NCBI GenBank assembly: GCA_029975915.1
Contig: JARKOC010000371.1
Location: forward strand, 124,001 to 188,000
DNA from: Bryobacteraceae bacterium
GTDB lineage: Bacteria; Acidobacteriota; Terriglobia; Bryobacterales; Bryobacteraceae
Length of the DNA stretch: 64,000 nt
Direction of reading: 5' to 3'
Under the pieces are notes generated by a model. It was not told the origin of the DNA and ran no database searches. It saw only the letters and a list, made by a program, of their open reading frames with translations. Below are positions 60,434-64,000 of this stretch, piece after piece. Position 1 is the stretch's first letter; each line of letters begins with the position of its first letter. Made by a program: the position numbers and the translations under genes.

Positions 60434-62053
60434 TTAACCGTTGAGAGTCCAGTTGTCTCGGTACTTGCGCTTCAGCCAGTCGTTGGCCTCGGCCATGTTG
60501 GTGACCCGGCCGGCGGCTGGATCGTATTCAAGGCGCTTGCCGGCGCGATGGGCGACCAGGCCGAGCAGCATTTGCTCGATCATGGTTCCCGAATAGTCGA
60601 AGTCGCAGTGGGTCTTCCTGCTCATGCCGTGGACGGCATTGTTGCTCATCCCCTTACAGGCGTTAAGCCAGTCTGTCTGGAACGGATCGATGTTGCCGCG
60701 ATAGGGCTGACCCGATTTTTGGGCGGCCAGGATCGGTTCGATGGAGGTGTTCGGCATGCCGATTGCTGGCGGGATATCGCCTTCCATCATTTGGAGGGCC
60801 GGGAATCCGGTGGCCGTCGGTGTGGCGCTGGGCATGGCCGTCATGCCTTTCGGCAGTGCAGGCGCTTGTGGGCGCTGGCCCTGTGGGCGGGGGCCCTGCT
60901 GCCGAGGACGCTGCACTGCCTGGGTCGGCTGGCCGGTGCCGGCCACGAGGGGGAGGAGTTGGTCCTTCGAACGACGCTTGTAGTAGGTGAAATCGCCGTC
61001 GTCGTTGTTGGGGATGATGAGGCGGGAGGTGAAGTCGGCCAGGATCGATCCCTTTGTGCCTTCGAAGATGGCGCCGTTGCCGATCTTGCTGACGTCAATG
61101 AAGCCGCGTGGATTCTCGGGCTTGAGGCCGCCCTGATACCACACGAGTTTGATCGGGCCGCGCCAGGCATTGGCCGGGTGGTCGAAGGTGGCCTTCAGTT
61201 TCACCGGGCAGATGTCGGGGTTGAACTTGTCGCTGATTTCGTGATCGACCTCGATGGCGATCGGGCCGCCAGCGTCGACGACGTTCCAAACCAGATCCAT
61301 CGTATGCGCGCCCATGTCGCCCATCTGGCCGACGCCGAAATCGCGGTACATATTCCAGAAGAGACAGTTCAAGCCACTAGATCCGCCAAAATACTGCGGG
61401 CTGTAAGGATGGTAGGGCGACGGTCCGATCCACTGTTCATAGTGGAGCGACGCGGGCGGCTGCCCCTGGGCCGTGGGGTATCCCGGCCGCGGCAACTGCC
61501 GGCTATCCCAACTGTGGACAACCTTGAGTTCGCCGATGGCGCCGTCGAGGATCAACTCACGGAGGCGTTCGAAATTGGGGTAGGCATGGCGCTGGGTACC
61601 GTGCTGTGTCGCGACCTTGTTGATCCTCTTCAGGTAATTGGCGCGGACCACGCGCGCCTCTTCTACGCTGATGCCGAGCGGCTTCTCGCAGAATACGTGC
61701 ATGTCGCGGTTGAGCGCCCAGTTGGCGATAAAGGCGTGGTGATGGTCGGCCGTGCAAATGACGACGGCCTCGATGTCTTTCTGGTCAAGCATCCGCCGCC
61801 AATCGACGTAGGTTTTGGCCTTCGGGAAGATCTGCGCGGCCTCCCTGGTCCGGAGGTCGTTGACGTCGCAGATGGCCACGACGTTCTCGTTCAGCAGCGA
61901 ATTGTAGTGCGCGGTGCCACGGCCCCAGACGCCGACCAGGGCGACGTTGAGCCGGTTGCTGGGCGCGGTCTGCCCGCGCAGCATGCCACTTCTCAGAATA
62001 GTTAAGCCGGCGGCTGGCGCAACGGCGGATTGGAGGAGGTCTCGGCGGTTCAT
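60434..62053 (-). CDS. Tat-exported Gfo/Idh/MocA oxidoreductase with a Gln/Pro/Arg-rich insertion
   Basis: A 539-residue protein with a Tat-like leader (MNRRDLLQSAVAPAAGLTIL), Rossmann motif VALVGVWGRGTAHYN and the family EKP in VFCEKPLGI. The usual family length is 350-450; the excess is partly a low-complexity insertion around residue 390 (QRPRQQGPRPQGQRPQ) in the C-terminal domain. It resembles glycoside 3-dehydrogenases of the exported type. The ATG at 62053 has AGGA upstream; the frame to 62074 is open. It converges on DUF1080, so the two may act together on keto-sugars. Confidence 0.85.
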   Translation of the reverse strand: MNRRDLLQSAVAPAAGLTILRSGMLRGQTAPSNRLNVALVGVWGRGTAHYNSLLNENVVAICDVNDLRTREAAQIFPKAKTYVDWRRMLDQKDIEAVVICTADHHHAFIANWALNRDMHVFCEKPLGISVEEARVVRANYLKRINKVATQHGTQRHAYPNFERLRELILDGAIGELKVVHSWDSRQLPRPGYPTAQGQPPASLHYEQWIGPSPYHPYSPQYFGGSSGLNCLFWNMYRDFGVGQMGDMGAHTMDLVWNVVDAGGPIAIEVDHEISDKFNPDICPVKLKATFDHPANAWRGPIKLVWYQGGLKPENPRGFIDVSKIGNGAIFEGTKGSILADFTSRLIIPNNDDGDFTYYKRRSKDQLLPLVAGTGQPTQAVQRPRQQGPRPQGQRPQAPALPKGMTAMPSATPTATGFPALQMMEGDIPPAIGMPNTSIEPILAAQKSGQPYRGNIDPFQTDWLNACKGMSNNAVHGMSRKTHCDFDYSGTMIEQMLLGLVAHRAGKRLEYDPAAGRVTNMAEANDWLKRKYRDNWTLNG

Positions 62054-62170
62054 GTCTGATTTCCTACCGTACATCCTATACGAGCATGTTGATGGACGCC
62101 ATACGGAAATCCTTAAACGCGCTGCGGCGCAGGAAATGGCTGACCGAGAACGGCCTGTGCGGGCTTTGGC

Positions 62171-62512
62171 TTACCCGCCGGCTTTGGACGCCATGTCGCC
62201 GCCCGCTTCCAGCCGTGCCCGGTTCAATCCGGCCTCGACGAGGTGGGCGAGGCCCAGTCCGCCGGAGGCCGAAAGCGCCTGGGCGACCAGTTGTTCGGCA
62301 AGCTCAGCGATGTTCGACAAGGACTGGTCCTCGCCAGTTCCCAACCAGCCTTCCGATCCCGAGGCTTCACGCATCGATTTCAGCATCATGCCCAAGAGTA
62401 TGGATTCGAACTGAAGAGCAGTTTCCCGGACACGTTCGGGCGAGTCAGTCGGTTTGGCTGGGGTGACGTTCTGCCAGTCGAATGCGGAGATCGGAGACTG
62501 TATGCCTTCCAA
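62171..62512 (-). CDS. flgJ: Flagellar rod-binding protein FlgJ, single-domain
   Basis: A 113-residue protein with only the rod-binding domain: QFESILLGMMLKSMREA matches the FlgJ N-terminal signature. The C-terminal muramidase domain found in Gammaproteobacteria is absent, as in many other phyla, so a separate lytic enzyme must open the peptidoglycan. It follows flgI by 24 nt on the same strand. The order flgH-flgI-flgJ is canonical. Confidence 0.85.
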   Translation of the reverse strand: MEGIQSPISAFDWQNVTPAKPTDSPERVRETALQFESILLGMMLKSMREASGSEGWLGTGEDQSLSNIAELAEQLVAQALSASGGLGLAHLVEAGLNRARLEAGGDMASKAGG

Positions 62513-62536
62513 TTGCTGAGTCCTTTCTGGCCGCGC

Positions 62537-63631
62537 CTAGATTACATCGATCTCCGCCTGCAACGCGCCAGCCGCCTGAAGAGCTTGCAGGATGGCAATG
62601 ACGTCGCGTGGTGTGCTGCCGATGGCCAGCAGCGACTGGACGAGGTCTTCGACTGTGGCCCCGTCTTTCAATTGAACGTTCTTTGCCAGATCTTCCTTGG
62701 CGCCGAGCTTGACCTCCGGTGTGACCACCGTGTCACCCTTGGCCAATGGGTTCGGTTGCGAAACCTGGAATGAGGTCTGAATCTCGACCGTCAGATTGCC
62801 GTGGAGGATTGAGACAGGCCGGATCCGGACGTCTTTGCCGAGTACGACCGTGCCGGTCCGCTCGTTGACGACCACGCGGAGTCGCGCATCAGCCTCGACC
62901 GTCAAACTCTCAATGGCCGCGATGAACTCGACTCTCCTGCCAGCCCACGTTGGCGGCACCGAAACCTCGACCAGCCCCGCATTGGCGGGCTTGGCGACAC
63001 CGCCCTCAAAGGCGCGGTTGATCGCCTGGGCCAGCCTGGCCGCCGTGGTGAAATCGGCGCGGCGCAACTGGAGCCGGATGGTTTCGCCGTCCACCACTGA
63101 GGGGGCAGCGACTTCGACGATTGCGCCTTGAGGGACCCTGCCCGCCGTCGGGTGGTTGACGGTGGCCCGGTTGCCCCCGCCCCCAGCCGAGAAGCCGCCC
63201 GTCACCACGGGGCCTTGCGCGGCGGCGAAGACACGTCCGTCGGATGCCTTGAGAGGTGTCAGGAGAAGGAGTCCTCCTTGCAGATTGGTGGAATCGCCAA
63301 TTGCGGCGACATGGATGTCGATGCGGGTGCCGGGCTGGGCATATGGCGGCAGGTTGGCAGTCACCATCACAGCGGCGGTGTTTCGCACCAGGATCGCGGT
63401 TGGGGTCACCTGGACGCCCATGCGATCCAGCATATTGGCGAGCGTCTGTGCGGAAAAGAAAGTCTGGCGTTTGTCGCCGGTGCCGTTGAGGCCAACGACC
63501 AGTCCGTAACCAATCAGTTGGTTGTCACGCACCCCTTCGATGGACGCGAGTTCCTTCACCCGAACGGCATTGGACGGCGTGGCACCGGCTGCTGCGAACT
63601 GGATGCAGAGAATCGAGACGATGAGTTTCAT
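62537..63631 (-). CDS. flgI: Flagellar P-ring protein FlgI
   Basis: Forms the periplasmic ring of the flagellar basal body around the rod. 364 residues with a signal peptide (about 1-18), VKELASIEGVRDNQLIGYGLVVGLNGTGD as the family N-terminus (here given by VKELASIEGVRDN and GYGLVVGLNGTGD) and the C-terminal LVQSLLAIGSTPRDVIAILQ. The length is normal. It starts 5 nt after flgH and ends 24 nt before flgJ, so the ring genes are one unit. Its presence shows peptidoglycan and an outer membrane. Confidence 0.95.
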   Translation of the reverse strand: MKLIVSILCIQFAAAGATPSNAVRVKELASIEGVRDNQLIGYGLVVGLNGTGDKRQTFFSAQTLANMLDRMGVQVTPTAILVRNTAAVMVTANLPPYAQPGTRIDIHVAAIGDSTNLQGGLLLLTPLKASDGRVFAAAQGPVVTGGFSAGGGGNRATVNHPTAGRVPQGAIVEVAAPSVVDGETIRLQLRRADFTTAARLAQAINRAFEGGVAKPANAGLVEVSVPPTWAGRRVEFIAAIESLTVEADARLRVVVNERTGTVVLGKDVRIRPVSILHGNLTVEIQTSFQVSQPNPLAKGDTVVTPEVKLGAKEDLAKNVQLKDGATVEDLVQSLLAIGSTPRDVIAILQALQAAGALQAEIDVI

Positions 63632-63636
63632 GGCCG

Positions 63637-64000
63637 TTAGAATGGGAGCAAGCCGAGCAACAACCGGTACAGGAAGTTGGGTCTTCGGATGGCGTCATTG
63701 ACCACGCCCTTGCCGTCGACTTGGACTTCGAGCAGGGCCAGGCGGTCGGAACTGATCCTGTTGACACCGTTCAAATCGTTCCAGCGCGCAATACCGCGAA
63801 CGCGGACCACCTGACGCTCGGCATTGACACCCACCGACTTGCGGCCCTCGATCACGAGATTGCCGTTGGGCAGAACATGGGTAACGCGTGCGGTGAGCGT
63901 CGTCTTCAACTCAGATTCGCGGCTGGTCTCGGCCTGGCCGTCTAGTTTCTGGTTGCCGCCGAGTTCGGCCATAGATGCCAGGGGCCCGGCGGCGCGAGTG
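63637..64000 (-). CDS. flgH: Flagellar L-ring protein FlgH, C-terminal part (cut by window edge)
   Basis: The last 120 codons of flgH; the open frame continues past position 64000, so the lipoprotein signal is not seen. The visible part has TTLTARVTHVLPNGNLVIEG, IARWNDLNGVNRISSDRLALLEVQVDGKG in family register (shown by VLPNGNLVIEG and NRISSDRLA). FlgH builds the outer-membrane ring. The stop lies 5 nt before the flgI ATG. The internal ATG at 63972 should not be taken as the start. Confidence 0.9.
   Translation of the reverse strand, partial: TRAAGPLASMAELGGNQKLDGQAETSRESELKTTLTARVTHVLPNGNLVIEGRKSVGVNAERQVVRVRGIARWNDLNGVNRISSDRLALLEVQVDGKGVVNDAIRRPNFLYRLLLGLLPF

Overview
The window is about 60% GC, densely coded DNA from a free-living Gram-negative heterotroph. 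An acidobacterium of the Bryobacterales/Solibacter type is the best guess. This is inferred from gene content: an Oar-like TonB receptor with an N-terminal carboxypeptidase-type domain, Tat-exported Gfo/Idh oxidoreductases, a DUF1080 protein, a tricorn-like protease, DUF507 and DUF2203 proteins, a GPRTP/SRNALKHG-motif protein and ATP-type PEP carboxykinase. Flagellar P- and L-ring genes confirm an outer membrane and motility. I see no rRNA, tRNA, IS element, prophage or CRISPR array.

Layout. 1-6.1 kb: a D-Ala-D-Ala dipeptidase diverges from a five-gene, fully overlapping hydroxyproline catabolic operon (epimerase, three-part dehydrogenase, DHDPS-fold deaminase); a small exported STN-like protein follows. 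6.1-10.8 kb: a large TonB receptor and a CE15 glucuronoyl esterase diverge around a perfect 14-bp palindrome. 10.8-14.3 kb: two KefB-type antiporters. 14.5-20.9 kb: an oxidised-sugar cluster (Gfo/Idh, TIM-barrel isomerase, double ThuA), an M28 peptidase and a KDG kinase. 21-25.6 kb: a cupin gene and an operon of ppk1, an EF-hand alpha/beta-hydrolase-like protein and a coiled-coil protein. 25.6-32 kb: esterase, GNAT, GH16, OPT transporter and two tandem YkgJ-family Cys-cluster proteins. 32-36 kb: the trmFO-xerC pair and an M61 protease. 36-43 kb: a His-rich TonB receptor (probably metal uptake), DUF2203, DUF507, pepP-accB-accC and a candidate structured RNA. 43-50.5 kb: a small membrane protein, beta-barrel, M1 peptidase, DUF5009 acyltransferase, MOSC and glnE. 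50.5-56.3 kb: SRNALKHG-family protein, NHL propeller and tricorn-like protease. 56.4-62 kb: an aspartate-type aminotransferase with pckA behind a palindromic operator candidate, a formylglycine-generating-enzyme remnant, DUF1080 and a second Gfo/Idh. 62.1-64 kb: flgH-flgI-flgJ on the minus strand, cut by the right edge.

How it fits together. The picture is an oligotroph that degrades protein and polysaccharide. Exported peptidases (M28, M61, M1, tricorn) and the hydroxyproline operon feed amino-acid carbon in, and the aminotransferase-pckA pair can send aspartate through oxaloacetate to PEP. CE15, GH16, DUF1080, Gfo/Idh, ThuA and KDG kinase serve plant or microbial glycans. A recurring signal is a -10-like hexamer (TAGAAT, TATGAT, TATCGT and similar) only 6-9 nt before the start codon of many genes, which suggests widespread leaderless transcripts. 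The least described items are the candidate RNA after accC, the ppk1 operon with an EF-hand loop, and the operator-like palindromes.
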